Shown: positions 21,113 to 29,594 of the stretch, piece after piece
Numbering within the stretch: the first letter of the stretch is position 1
How the letters are laid out: each line of letters begins with the position of its first letter
Source: an uncultured Verrucomicrobiota bacterium
GTDB taxonomy: Bacteria; Verrucomicrobiota; Verrucomicrobiia; Opitutales; Seribacteraceae
DNA: 41,817 nt
Reading direction: 5' to 3'
NCBI GenBank assembly: GCA_902612125.1
Contig: CACMBV010000019.1
Coordinates: forward strand, 1-41,817
Notes under the pieces: model-generated
Database searches by the model: none
What the model was told of the DNA's origin: nothing
The model's input: the letters and a program-made list of their open reading frames with translations, nothing else
Program-made: the position numbers and the translations under genes

Positions 21113-22324
21113 ATGCTGATATTGTATAAAACAAAACTATTTTTTGTAAGTATGCTCCTTTCAATAAGTGTTTTTTCTAACCCTTTAGAAATCATTAGTG
21201 AATTAGATGTTGGAGCTCGGACAAGTATTTTGTATGATTCAAACTTATTCGGTATTTCTAAGGAGGTGTATCAACAGGCGCGTGTTTCTGCTCCTTCTAA
21301 CGAAGAGATTGAAAGCCGTGATGATTTCGTCATTAATTTTTCTCCATCCCTTCATTTTTCAAGAAAGATTTATTTGCTCAACATTTCAGGATCTGCCGGT
21401 ATATCAATGACTCGTTATATAAAAAATACTGACAAGAGCTTTATTGTGCCTGTGACTACACTTAGTCTTGATTTTGACGAGTCTCTAAAGAAAAGATTAT
21501 CGACGAATGCAAAAATTCGATTTGATGCAACTTTTGACTTAGGTCAGCATGTTGATACAAGCATAATGGAACAGGATTTGGTTTCGTACACATATTTTAC
21601 AACTAATCTAAATGTCCGGTACAATCATAGTGCCAAGTTCGGGATTGGTGCAGGAACGAGCTATTCTTTCAAGGATTATCAAAGCGGAGCTGTCAATGAT
21701 TCGTATAGTGATTTGACAATCTTGCCATTGTCCGCTCAAGCCTTCTATATCTATTCAGAAAAACTTGATATTTTTACTGATTATTCAACGACAATTTCTA
21801 TATCAGACGCCTCTAAGACCAATGCTGCTGACTCGCAGATTCATGCAATTAGTCTCGGATTGAATGGAGAATATTCTACTAAGCTATCTGGAAAGATGAG
21901 TCTTGGATACTCGTGGAATGACTATGACAGTCCCGTGCTCTCTACTACTGATAATTTAGTCTCTATATTTGATCTTAATTGGAATCATAATTCAAAAACT
22001 ACATCTTCTTATTTTATTAACAGGCAATTCTCTCCATCAGCCCAAGGTAGTTCTACATTTACCACTAATCTCGGGCTTCGCTTGAATCATAAACTGACCG
22101 ATAGATTCAGAGGATTTGCAACTACTAGTTATTCAATCATTGATTATACTTTAACAAATGGTGAAAGCTCGAAGCTTGATCAAGTAGGTTTAGGAATTGG
22201 TCTAGACTATAATTGGAGCGATTCAATTATGATCGGATCTGTCTATAATTTTTCGATTATTAACAACAAGGATGAGAATTACGATCGGCATACCTTCGAA
22301 ATTTATGCATCTGGTAGATTCTAA
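21113..22324 (+). CDS. Outer-membrane beta-barrel protein of the polysaccharide locus
   Basis: The 403-residue protein starts with a signal peptide (about 1-22, LFFVSMLLSISVFS) and then consists of alternating amphipathic strands with many Tyr, Ser, Asn and Asp, ending in the terminal aromatic residue expected for barrel assembly (FEIYASGRF). It resembles the putative beta-barrel porin group found beside exopolysaccharide export genes. Likely role: passage or anchoring of polysaccharide in the outer membrane. Its end overlaps the start of the Wza-like gene by 20 bp, so the two are translated together. Confidence 0.75.
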   Translation: MLILYKTKLFFVSMLLSISVFSNPLEIISELDVGARTSILYDSNLFGISKEVYQQARVSAPSNEEIESRDDFVINFSPSLHFSRKIYLLNISGSAGISMTRYIKNTDKSFIVPVTTLSLDFDESLKKRLSTNAKIRFDATFDLGQHVDTSIMEQDLVSYTYFTTNLNVRYNHSAKFGIGAGTSYSFKDYQSGAVNDSYSDLTILPLSAQAFYIYSEKLDIFTDYSTTISISDASKTNAADSQIHAISLGLNGEYSTKLSGKMSLGYSWNDYDSPVLSTTDNLVSIFDLNWNHNSKTTSSYFINRQFSPSAQGSSTFTTNLGLRLNHKLTDRFRGFATTSYSIIDYTLTNGESSKLDQVGLGIGLDYNWSDSIMIGSVYNFSIINNKDENYDRHTFEIYASGRF

Positions 22325-22955
22325 CATTTTGAAATTACTATTTCCATTTTTTCTAATAACAAGCTTCTCATTTCTACAAGGGCAAAAGTTAATTCAGGCT
22401 ACTCCTGCGACACTTAAGGAGGAAAACGGGTATCGTATTAGACCAGGAGATCAACTGAGTGTATCAGTGCTTAATGAGCCTGATTGCACTGTAAGTCAGA
22501 CAATTCCAAATGATGGAGTGATTCGACTATCCTACATCGGAGACTACAAAGCTGTAGATATGTCTGTAAAGAACTTAGAAGTTTTAATAAAACAGGAATA
22601 TATTTTGAAAGGTATTTTCTTGAGACCAATTGTAAATGTCTCGATAACAGAATATTCAAAACGTTTTGTTTATTTATCTGGTTCGGTGAACAACAAAGGA
22701 CCTTTTGCACTTCCTCCTGAGGTCGAAGCAATGAATATTGTTGAACTTATTTCAATGTCCGGTGGTTTTACTGACATAGCCAGAAAAAATAAAGTTTTCG
22801 TAACTAGGACTTATTACGCTCAAGGAGTAAAAACGGAACTAAAGACATTTGAGGTTGATGTCGAATCACTTTCTCGAGGATCGATGCAAAATCGAAACAA
22901 TAAATTTTGGATCTATCCTGAAGATCAAATTAATGTACCAGAAAGGCTTTTTTAG
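22305..22955 (+). CDS. Wza-like polysaccharide export protein
   Basis: With the start at ATG 22305 it has 216 residues: a signal peptide (LLFPFFLITSFSFLQG), a Poly_export domain beginning at YRIRPGDQLSVSVLNEPD, and one SLBB domain (VYLSGSVNNKGPFALP ... IVELISMSGGF). No lipobox cysteine is visible and there is no long C-terminal helix as in Wza, so it is a minimal periplasmic/outer-membrane export component, perhaps working with the barrel encoded just upstream. It shares one base with the next gene (stop TAG, start GTG). Confidence 0.9.
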   Translation: MHLVDSNILKLLFPFFLITSFSFLQGQKLIQATPATLKEENGYRIRPGDQLSVSVLNEPDCTVSQTIPNDGVIRLSYIGDYKAVDMSVKNLEVLIKQEYILKGIFLRPIVNVSITEYSKRFVYLSGSVNNKGPFALPPEVEAMNIVELISMSGGFTDIARKNKVFVTRTYYAQGVKTELKTFEVDVESLSRGSMQNRNNKFWIYPEDQINVPERLF

Positions 22956-25213
22956 TGGACCTAGAAGAAAACAATAATTTTGAAAAATTAACTACTAAGT
23001 CTAAAAAAAATAAAACGTTTAGTGAATTTTTGCTTATTTTACGAGATAGATGGCTGTTGTCCGTTACTCTCGCTCTACCTTTTTCTTTAGCATATGTCTA
23101 CAATGAACTACAAGTTCCGGAGATGTTTCAGAGTAGTTCTTCATTCGTTTTAATTCCACCCCCCCAAATTCTAAACTTACAAAAAGTTGATCGTGACCAA
23201 CAGGTAAATGGCTTAATATCAAAGCATCTTGATGGTCTTAATAGTCAGGAATTACGAATGAATGTAATCGCTAGGATTAATGAAAATACTGATTACAAGA
23301 CAGAATTGCTCGCACCTTATTTAAGTGATGGAACGCCGATGAAGATACAAAGCATTGTTACCTACAATATTTCTGTATCTTCTCCTTCCGAAGGTAGACC
23401 TAGATTCAAGATTAATACTCAAAGTCGTACAGGAAAGGGTGCCATGATCATTGCTGATCTTGTTCAAAAAGAATATGACAAATTTAATAGTGTAAAAAAG
23501 ACTGAACAGGTGCAAACTGCCAAAGATATCCTTGAGCTACTCTTAGATAAGAGCTTGATGGAAGAGGATAGGATTCTTAAAGAAATATCTGATATTAAAG
23601 AATCTAACGATATTCCTTTCATAGAAGATGAAAAAAAAGTTAATTCTTCGAAAAAAAATCAATATCAGCAGAAAATAACTGCATCAAAGCTTGATCAAAT
23701 ACAAATCAATTCAATTCTTAGGCAGATTCTGGACATTCGTAAACGTATTTCATCCAATAATGAAATAATGACTAAAAGTTCTACAAATTCAAGTGTAGAT
23801 GTCGAATCCAACATAGCTCAGATCAAACAATATTTTGAAATCGATGTGATTGAAGGTTTTGGCAGCATTCCTTCCTTGAGAAAAAAGTTACTTGATCTGG
23901 AGTTAGAAAGAAAAAGTTTTGTCGAAACTGGTACAGGATATGGCATCAATCACCCAAAAATGTTCGAAAATACTCGCCAAGTGCAAGAAGTACAAGAATT
24001 ACTAGGAAAAGAAGTGACCTTTGCAATAGAGGATTTGCGGGATCGGCATATCCAGTTGGACGCACAAGAAAGAGAGTTCGAGGGTGCAATGGATAAAGTA
24101 CAGTCGGAATCAAGAAGGCTCGGCCTGATCGAGGAGGCTATATCTAAAGCTGAAAGAACTCTGACGGTCGTTCGTTCAAGTACTGATATTATTCGGAAGC
24201 GCTTAGATGATGTTCGTATAGAAGCAGCTCTGCCCTCTGAACAAGACGATCCTTTGCAGAAAGACCAGTTAGCCTTTGAAGGAATTCGGTTCAGCCCGGA
24301 TTACAACAAAATAAAGCAACAAGGTTTTTTAATATTCGTGGGTATTTTCTTAATTGTGCCAATCGCACTTGAAGTCATTGATAATCGAGTTAAATCTCCC
24401 TGGGATATTGAAACTTTTGTTGGAGAAGATTTATTAACCGGAATTCAGAAAATCTCTGAGATTGATGAGTTTCGCAGACCTAAAATTGTTGGAGATGATT
24501 TGGATGACAGCCTGACTGAATCTTTTAGATCTATGTATGGAAAAATACAGATGAATTCTCGTGTTTCAGGATCAAGATCGATCCTAGTAACTTCAGCGAT
24601 TCCAAGTGAGGGGAAAAGTTTAATCTCTGCAAATTTTGCCCACACCTGTGCGAACCATGGAAGTAAAACTATTTTAATCGACTTTGATTTACGTAGGCCA
24701 GGGCTCCATAATTTTTGTGACGAAAGCAACGATGCAGGTGTCATGACAATTCTTAACACTCCAAACGCCACAGAAAAGGAAATTATTGAAAAACTTGAAA
24801 AAGCACTCTGCAATATTCATCCAAATTTATATCTATTACCGTCGGGTGGCAAAACCAGGGCTGCCACTGAAATTATCGAGAAAAAAGAATTCGAACTGTT
24901 ACTTTCTTCCCTCAAGAAGTTAGCGGATGTGGTTATTTTCGATAGCCCGCCCGCTGGGTTATTTCCCGACTCGATTGCCCTAGCCCGTAAAACTGACGAG
25001 GTTCTCTTCGTGACAAGATACGGGAAAGTTTCCAGGCATGTGGTAAAAAGACTGATTGGAGATATAAGAGTCACTGGGGCGAATATACTAGGAATTATCC
25101 TCAACGATTTACCATCTAAAAAAGCCACAGGCTATTATTATTCTGGTTACTACGGATATGGGTATTACAGATACAAATATTACTCAAAATACTATTCTCA
25201 AACTGATACTTAA
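22955..25213 (+). CDS. Wzc-like chain-length regulator fused to BY-type tyrosine autokinase
   Basis: The 752-residue protein combines an N-terminal Wzz/PCP part (first membrane helix about 34-50, long coiled-coil periplasmic region, second helix about 450-470) with a cytoplasmic bacterial tyrosine kinase. Kinase motifs are Walker A SAIPSEGKS (about 547-555), Walker A' ILIDFDLRRPG (about 573-583) and Walker B VVIFDSPPAG (about 659-668). The tail is a tyrosine cluster (GYYYSGYYGYGYYRYKYY), the expected autophosphorylation site. Such proteins control polysaccharide chain length and export through phosphorylation cycles. The start is GTG. No partner phosphatase is visible in the window. Confidence 0.95.
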   Translation: MDLEENNNFEKLTTKSKKNKTFSEFLLILRDRWLLSVTLALPFSLAYVYNELQVPEMFQSSSSFVLIPPPQILNLQKVDRDQQVNGLISKHLDGLNSQELRMNVIARINENTDYKTELLAPYLSDGTPMKIQSIVTYNISVSSPSEGRPRFKINTQSRTGKGAMIIADLVQKEYDKFNSVKKTEQVQTAKDILELLLDKSLMEEDRILKEISDIKESNDIPFIEDEKKVNSSKKNQYQQKITASKLDQIQINSILRQILDIRKRISSNNEIMTKSSTNSSVDVESNIAQIKQYFEIDVIEGFGSIPSLRKKLLDLELERKSFVETGTGYGINHPKMFENTRQVQEVQELLGKEVTFAIEDLRDRHIQLDAQEREFEGAMDKVQSESRRLGLIEEAISKAERTLTVVRSSTDIIRKRLDDVRIEAALPSEQDDPLQKDQLAFEGIRFSPDYNKIKQQGFLIFVGIFLIVPIALEVIDNRVKSPWDIETFVGEDLLTGIQKISEIDEFRRPKIVGDDLDDSLTESFRSMYGKIQMNSRVSGSRSILVTSAIPSEGKSLISANFAHTCANHGSKTILIDFDLRRPGLHNFCDESNDAGVMTILNTPNATEKEIIEKLEKALCNIHPNLYLLPSGGKTRAATEIIEKKEFELLLSSLKKLADVVIFDSPPAGLFPDSIALARKTDEVLFVTRYGKVSRHVVKRLIGDIRVTGANILGIILNDLPSKKATGYYYSGYYGYGYYRYKYYSKYYSQTDT

Positions 25214-25235
25214 CTTCTACGATTTTTTTATTTGG

Positions 25236-25448
25236 ATGTCAGCAACCTACAGGTCGATTATCGTCAAAGTCCCTGGACTGAAAGTAAAAGGTGATGATAC
25301 ATCTGCAAAGATGAGTGAAATGATAGAGGAAGCCGCAAATTTTGAATCATCCAAAGGATGGAAATTAATACAAATAACTCCTGCATTAGTAAGGGATGGT
25401 TCATTGCAAAAAGTAATTCTTACAATGGAAAGATATAAAGTTAATTAA
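25236..25448 (+). CDS. Small DUF4177-like protein
   Basis: From ATG 25236 this encodes about 70 residues; an in-frame start at 25158 would overlap the kinase gene's tyrosine tail. The pattern GWKLIQITPALVRDG followed by VILTMERYK resembles the short DUF4177 fold (GWELV... ending in a strand with an ER motif). No signal peptide or membrane helix. It follows the kinase gene by 22 bp and seems part of the polysaccharide-export operon. Function unknown. Its end overlaps the convergent gene by 8 bp. Confidence 0.6.
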   Translation: MSATYRSIIVKVPGLKVKGDDTSAKMSEMIEEAANFESSKGWKLIQITPALVRDGSLQKVILTMERYKVN

Positions 25449-25869
25449 TGTGCGGATTTATAATCCTAGTACCGTTGGTGATGATACTCAGACTATTTGG
25501 ATACTTATTTTTTCTATAATACCTTGAAATTTCACTTTCGAATCCATATCTGGCATGGATCAAGTTTTCGAATTCATACTCCCGAGTTTCCCAGTTCTCT
25601 TGGTTTAAGGTTGCGACTGCGGTAATTTTAAAAGAAATATCATTTTTTTTGGACCAATTTAGAAAATCCCCATTGTTCATAGTTTGCCTACTTAGATATT
25701 GGACGAAATTGTTGATCTCTTCTTGTTTCGCTATGTTTGACTGTTCTTCTTGTACAGCTAGGACTTGCTTTTGTGATATAATATCATTTTCGAATTGGAC
25801 ATTCGGGTCCCATTTTTTACATGAATAAAACCATGTTGATGAAAAAACCAATACATGCAATATTCTCAT
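25441..25869 (-). CDS. Small secreted protein of unknown function, possible lipoprotein
   Basis: The 142-residue product has a short N-terminal hydrophobic signal (MRILHVLVFSSTWFYSC) with a cysteine that could be a lipidation site, though the preceding residues fit the lipobox poorly. The rest is hydrophilic, with a helical stretch rich in Gln and Glu (residues 33-60) and a C-terminal part rich in Tyr and Asn. No family recognised. It is a single gene, convergent with the DUF4177-like gene and divergent from pssA (27 bp). Confidence 0.6.
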   Translation of the reverse strand: MRILHVLVFSSTWFYSCKKWDPNVQFENDIISQKQVLAVQEEQSNIAKQEEINNFVQYLSRQTMNNGDFLNWSKKNDISFKITAVATLNQENWETREYEFENLIHARYGFESEISRYYRKNKYPNSLSIITNGTRIINPHIN

Positions 25870-25896
25870 TCGAACATTTTGTATGATTAATCCTTT

Positions 25897-26676
25897 GTGA
25901 GCAATAATAACATAAGTTCAGTTGTAAAACTTCTTCCTAATATTTTAACGACGATTAGCATTTGCTCCGGTCTTACAGCAATAAGACTAAGTGTAGAAGG
26001 AAATTATCAGATGGCTATAATTGCAGTATTGCTGTCGTGTTGCCTTGATGGTCTCGATGGACTGCTTGCCAGGCTTCTGGATGCCTCATCAAACTTTGGG
26101 GCACATCTGGACAGCCTTTCAGATGCAGTAACCTTTGGGGTTGCACCTTCATTAATGGTATATCTTTGGCTGATTGAGATGGCTGGGGAATATCTGACTC
26201 CAAATGGCAGAGGGTGGTTGTGGGTTCCTTTTTTAACATTTGCTGTTTGTAATATTTTTCGTCTAGCCCGTTTTAATGTTAGCCTACTAAAAAAGAGTGA
26301 CTTTCAAGGTAAAGGAACCTTTTTTTATGGTGTACCTGCACCTGCCGGAGCTTACCTGCTCCTAATGCCATTAGGTATTGATATGCTTGGTCAGCGATTT
26401 GGATTCACAATCAGTACGCAACTCCTGATAGGGTTTGTTCTTTGCTGGGTTTTATTTATTTCAATTTTGATGATTTCAACTATCCCGACACCAAGTTTAA
26501 AATCCATTAAATTCAACTTATCTAAGACTAGGAGAGTAATGATTCTAATTAGTGTATGTATTGCAGTTTCTGTGCTCCTGCGTGAAACTTGTATTTCTCT
26601 TCTTACGCTTGGAGTGCTTTATGTCGGTTCCCTGCCGTTGTTTTCAATCCGGATTAGAAAAAACCAACTTATTTAA
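25897..26676 (+). CDS. pssA: CDP-diacylglycerol-serine O-phosphatidyltransferase
   Basis: This membrane enzyme makes phosphatidylserine, the precursor of phosphatidylethanolamine. The 259-residue sequence has the CDP-alcohol phosphotransferase signature D-G-x2-A-R-x8-G-x3-D-x3-D, seen as DGLLARLLDASSNFGAHLD followed by SLSD, and about seven membrane helices. FYGVPAPAGAYLLL after the signature is typical of the PssA branch. The start is GTG at 25897. The end overlaps the convergent TPR gene by 33 bp. No psd (decarboxylase) gene is in the window. Confidence 0.92.
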   Translation: MSNNNISSVVKLLPNILTTISICSGLTAIRLSVEGNYQMAIIAVLLSCCLDGLDGLLARLLDASSNFGAHLDSLSDAVTFGVAPSLMVYLWLIEMAGEYLTPNGRGWLWVPFLTFAVCNIFRLARFNVSLLKKSDFQGKGTFFYGVPAPAGAYLLLMPLGIDMLGQRFGFTISTQLLIGFVLCWVLFISILMISTIPTPSLKSIKFNLSKTRRVMILISVCIAVSVLLRETCISLLTLGVLYVGSLPLFSIRIRKNQLI

Positions 26677-28005
26677 ATAAATCCTAGCTTCATTATGATC
26701 AGGATTACACTCCAAGATGGTCTGTAAGTGGGATATGACTTCTTCCCGTGTCATTTCTTTTTCAGTAAGTTTTAGATAATGCCATCTTGCTTCCCAATGA
26801 TTCCATTCATTTTCTATACAGGTTTTAAAGTAGGCAATGCATTTAGTTGATTCATTATTTAGTAGAATACCCTTGCGAAAGTTAGCCTTAACATTTTGTG
26901 GATTGAAAGCAATAGAACGGTCAATGCAAAGTGTTATGGATCTTTTTGATTTAACGATTCGAGAACATTGAAAATAAACTTCAGAAACTTCTTCATATGT
27001 TGTACTAATCTCTTTAGTAATTCTTTTCGACTCAACAAAATTATTTGCTGCGATTTGGTATTTCAAATTCTTTTGTAGAACCCTAATAGTTCTCCGCAAA
27101 GATACCAGTGCTTTATAGCCTATCAATAATACCTTTTCTCTTTTTTCACCCTTGGATTTAAGTTTAAAAAGCTCAGTAAGTGCCTTGCCTTCTATTTTCG
27201 GATCTAAAGTGGCTTCCACTAAAATCTTTTCTTGAATTTTAGTTTGGGATAAGTGCCCAGCTATTTCCGCTAATTTGAGAAGAAAACTGCACTTATTAAA
27301 ATTTCTATCATAGCACGCAGTAAAGTATTCTCTGGCTTTTATAAAGTTTTTCTCTCTAAAATAAACTTCGCCGAGCAAAAATAAAGCATCATCCATATCC
27401 TGCTTAATAGCAAGAACTGCAAACAAAAGATCTTTTGATTTGGTATAATCTGCTTTTGATTCAACCGAACCATCTGTACATTCTTTTTTTGCAAAAAGGT
27501 GAAACCTGGCAAAAGCCACCAAAACATTTACTTCATTCGGTTGCAAATCTCTGGCCAGTTGAAAATAATACAAGGCCTTATCGTATTGATTTGGTTGATC
27601 GAGGGATTTGGCTAATTCAAGATATTTATCATAATCGACATCGTGATGTAAGATCCAGTTTTCTAGGATCATTACTTTATCCTTATTATTATTTTGAATC
27701 GATGCTAGGGATAATGCCAAATGAAGAATTTCTTCAGTGTAAAATTTCTTTGCCAAGCAGAGGTCAATAAATCTTTTAGCTTCGATGTAATCCTCTTTTT
27801 TAAATGCGGTCTTGGACTTAAGAAACCAAAGTTTCGCATGTTTACTATCAATGGTTTCAATTTTTTCTAGATTTAATTCAGCTAGTTCGTATTGCCCGTT
27901 ATCAATATAAAATTCAGTTAATAAAAATAAGGAAGGGAGATATTCAGAATTTATCTCTAATGACTGGTTAAGGTGTTCAATAGCTTTCTTATCTATTTTA
28001 TTCAC
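26644..28005 (-). CDS. TPR-repeat protein (second of a pair)
   Basis: The 453-residue protein (GTG start at 28005) is built of tetratricopeptide repeats, seen as repeated A-x-x-x-L-x-x-x-Y/F patterns (AIEHLNQSLEINSEYLPSLF, AELNLEKIETID, KAREYFTACYDRN and others). It has no signal peptide, no membrane helix and no catalytic domain. One repeat carries an insert near residue 175-190 (KKECTDGSVESKADYTKSK) very like the two inserts in the upstream TPR protein, so the two genes share ancestry. TPR proteins bind other proteins; the partner here is probably encoded in the same gene series. Confidence 0.8.
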   Translation of the reverse strand: MNKIDKKAIEHLNQSLEINSEYLPSLFLLTEFYIDNGQYELAELNLEKIETIDSKHAKLWFLKSKTAFKKEDYIEAKRFIDLCLAKKFYTEEILHLALSLASIQNNNKDKVMILENWILHHDVDYDKYLELAKSLDQPNQYDKALYYFQLARDLQPNEVNVLVAFARFHLFAKKECTDGSVESKADYTKSKDLLFAVLAIKQDMDDALFLLGEVYFREKNFIKAREYFTACYDRNFNKCSFLLKLAEIAGHLSQTKIQEKILVEATLDPKIEGKALTELFKLKSKGEKREKVLLIGYKALVSLRRTIRVLQKNLKYQIAANNFVESKRITKEISTTYEEVSEVYFQCSRIVKSKRSITLCIDRSIAFNPQNVKANFRKGILLNNESTKCIAYFKTCIENEWNHWEARWHYLKLTEKEMTREEVISHLQTILECNPDHNEARIYLNKLVFSNPD

Positions 28006-28027
28006 CTTAATTAAAAGTAGTTGCTGT

Positions 28028-29581
28028 TTACTTGAGACTTTTACCTTTTTTCGGCTTTGTTGTTGGAGGTGATAGGGATTTTAATACATTTTCATCCATT
28101 AGTAACAAAGCTATCTGGTAGTGAGCTTCAGCAAAATCTTTATTATAGGTGATGGCGGATTTGAAGTTTTTCATTGCTTCGCGGTATTCCTTATCCTTCA
28201 CCATGAGTAAGCCTAACTTAAAGTATGCTTTTGAAAATTCCTTGTTTATTGATATGGCTTTGCGCAAATGGTCTTTTGCTCGGCTTATTTCTGGTTCTTT
28301 GATTAATGAGCCATCTGTTTTCAATTTTTCACCGCCGGCTAGCAATTTAGCAAACCAGTAATGACAATCTGAAAGATCAGGTTTTATTTCCAATGCGGTC
28401 TCATAATTTCGATATGCCTGATCATATTCTGATGGATTTGTCAGAATTTTAGCTAAATGAAAATAAGCGAGAACAAAGTTTTGATCCAGATCAGAAGCTT
28501 TTTGAAAGTGTAGTTTAGCCTCATTTAGATCGCCATTGGCCACTGAATGGTTTCCAAGTTCGAAATATGCTTCGGAATATTCAGGGTTTAGTTCGAGGGC
28601 TTTGTAGAAATGCTTTTTTGCAAGTGAAGCATCTTCATCACTCCTTAATATCATTGCGATAAAAAAGTTTGATTCAGCATGTTGCGGATTTATTTCCGCC
28701 GACTTTTTTAGATGACTAAGGGATTTATCGAATTCACTATCCTGATATTTCATAACTCCCAACCTGTAATGCGCAATCGCGTTTTCCCTAAAAAACTTTA
28801 TGGACAAGACGAAATGTTTTTCAGCTAGGGACTTTCTTTTAGTACCTTCAAATACATGTGCGATTAGAAAGTGTGCTTTTGAGTATTCTTGATCAAGAGA
28901 AATTGCCTTTTTAAGTAGAGATTCGGCATCCTTCGTTTTGTTGATATCAGATTTTATTTTTGCGAGATTATAAAAGGCTCTGGGATGTGAGTCATCAATC
29001 TCGATAACCTTAAGAAAATGGTATTCGGCCTTGGTCAGATCCTTACAATCTATGATTGTCCCTTCCTTATCGGTGGCTATCCCGCCTAAATATAATTTAC
29101 CAAGATAATAATGTGCGTCCACATATTGTTCATCGATATCGAGTGCGGTTTCGTAATTTTTTTTGGCATCCTCGAAGTCATCGGGACTTGTAAGAAGCTT
29201 TGCCTTATGAAAATAAGCAGGGGCATAATTTTGATTAATCTCGGTTACTTTATCAAAATTGTTTTTGGCTTCCTCAATATCATCCAACTCAATAAGTAGG
29301 AGTCCATAATGAAAATAAGCGTTGGCATAGTTGGGGTTAATTTCGAGGGAATTAAGAAAATGATTCCTAGAAGATTCTAAGTCTTTGGTAAATTGTAGCA
29401 TGATAGCCAATTCACACTCAGCTTCCGCGAAGTTATTTCTAAGGGATACGGCTTTTTGAAAATGTTCGAGTGCTTGGTTAGAATCTCCATCCTTCTTTAG
29501 GAGAAGTCCTAATTCGTAATAAGCTTCTGAATAATCTGGGTTTAGCTCAATTGCTTTTCTGAGATGTGCTTTAGCATCCAT
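28028..29581 (-). CDS. TPR-repeat protein made of a duplicated 250-residue block
   Basis: From ATG 29581 it has 517 residues, nearly all tetratricopeptide repeats (about 14). The two halves align at an exact offset of 250 residues: for example AYFHKAKLLTSPDDF at 122-136 matches AYFHLAKILTNPSEY at 372-386, and NYETALDID at 142 matches NYETALEIK at 392. Each block has the same odd insert after a GG pair (166-183 and 416-433) with a TDxxG/TDG core. A basic Pro/Lys tail (PPTTKPKKGKSLK) ends the protein. It lies 13 bp after the cyclase gene and 22 bp before the second TPR gene, so the three are probably co-expressed. Confidence 0.85.
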   Translation of the reverse strand: MDAKAHLRKAIELNPDYSEAYYELGLLLKKDGDSNQALEHFQKAVSLRNNFAEAECELAIMLQFTKDLESSRNHFLNSLEINPNYANAYFHYGLLLIELDDIEEAKNNFDKVTEINQNYAPAYFHKAKLLTSPDDFEDAKKNYETALDIDEQYVDAHYYLGKLYLGGIATDKEGTIIDCKDLTKAEYHFLKVIEIDDSHPRAFYNLAKIKSDINKTKDAESLLKKAISLDQEYSKAHFLIAHVFEGTKRKSLAEKHFVLSIKFFRENAIAHYRLGVMKYQDSEFDKSLSHLKKSAEINPQHAESNFFIAMILRSDEDASLAKKHFYKALELNPEYSEAYFELGNHSVANGDLNEAKLHFQKASDLDQNFVLAYFHLAKILTNPSEYDQAYRNYETALEIKPDLSDCHYWFAKLLAGGEKLKTDGSLIKEPEISRAKDHLRKAISINKEFSKAYFKLGLLMVKDKEYREAMKNFKSAITYNKDFAEAHYQIALLLMDENVLKSLSPPTTKPKKGKSLK

Positions 29582-29594
29582 TATCAAACAGAAT

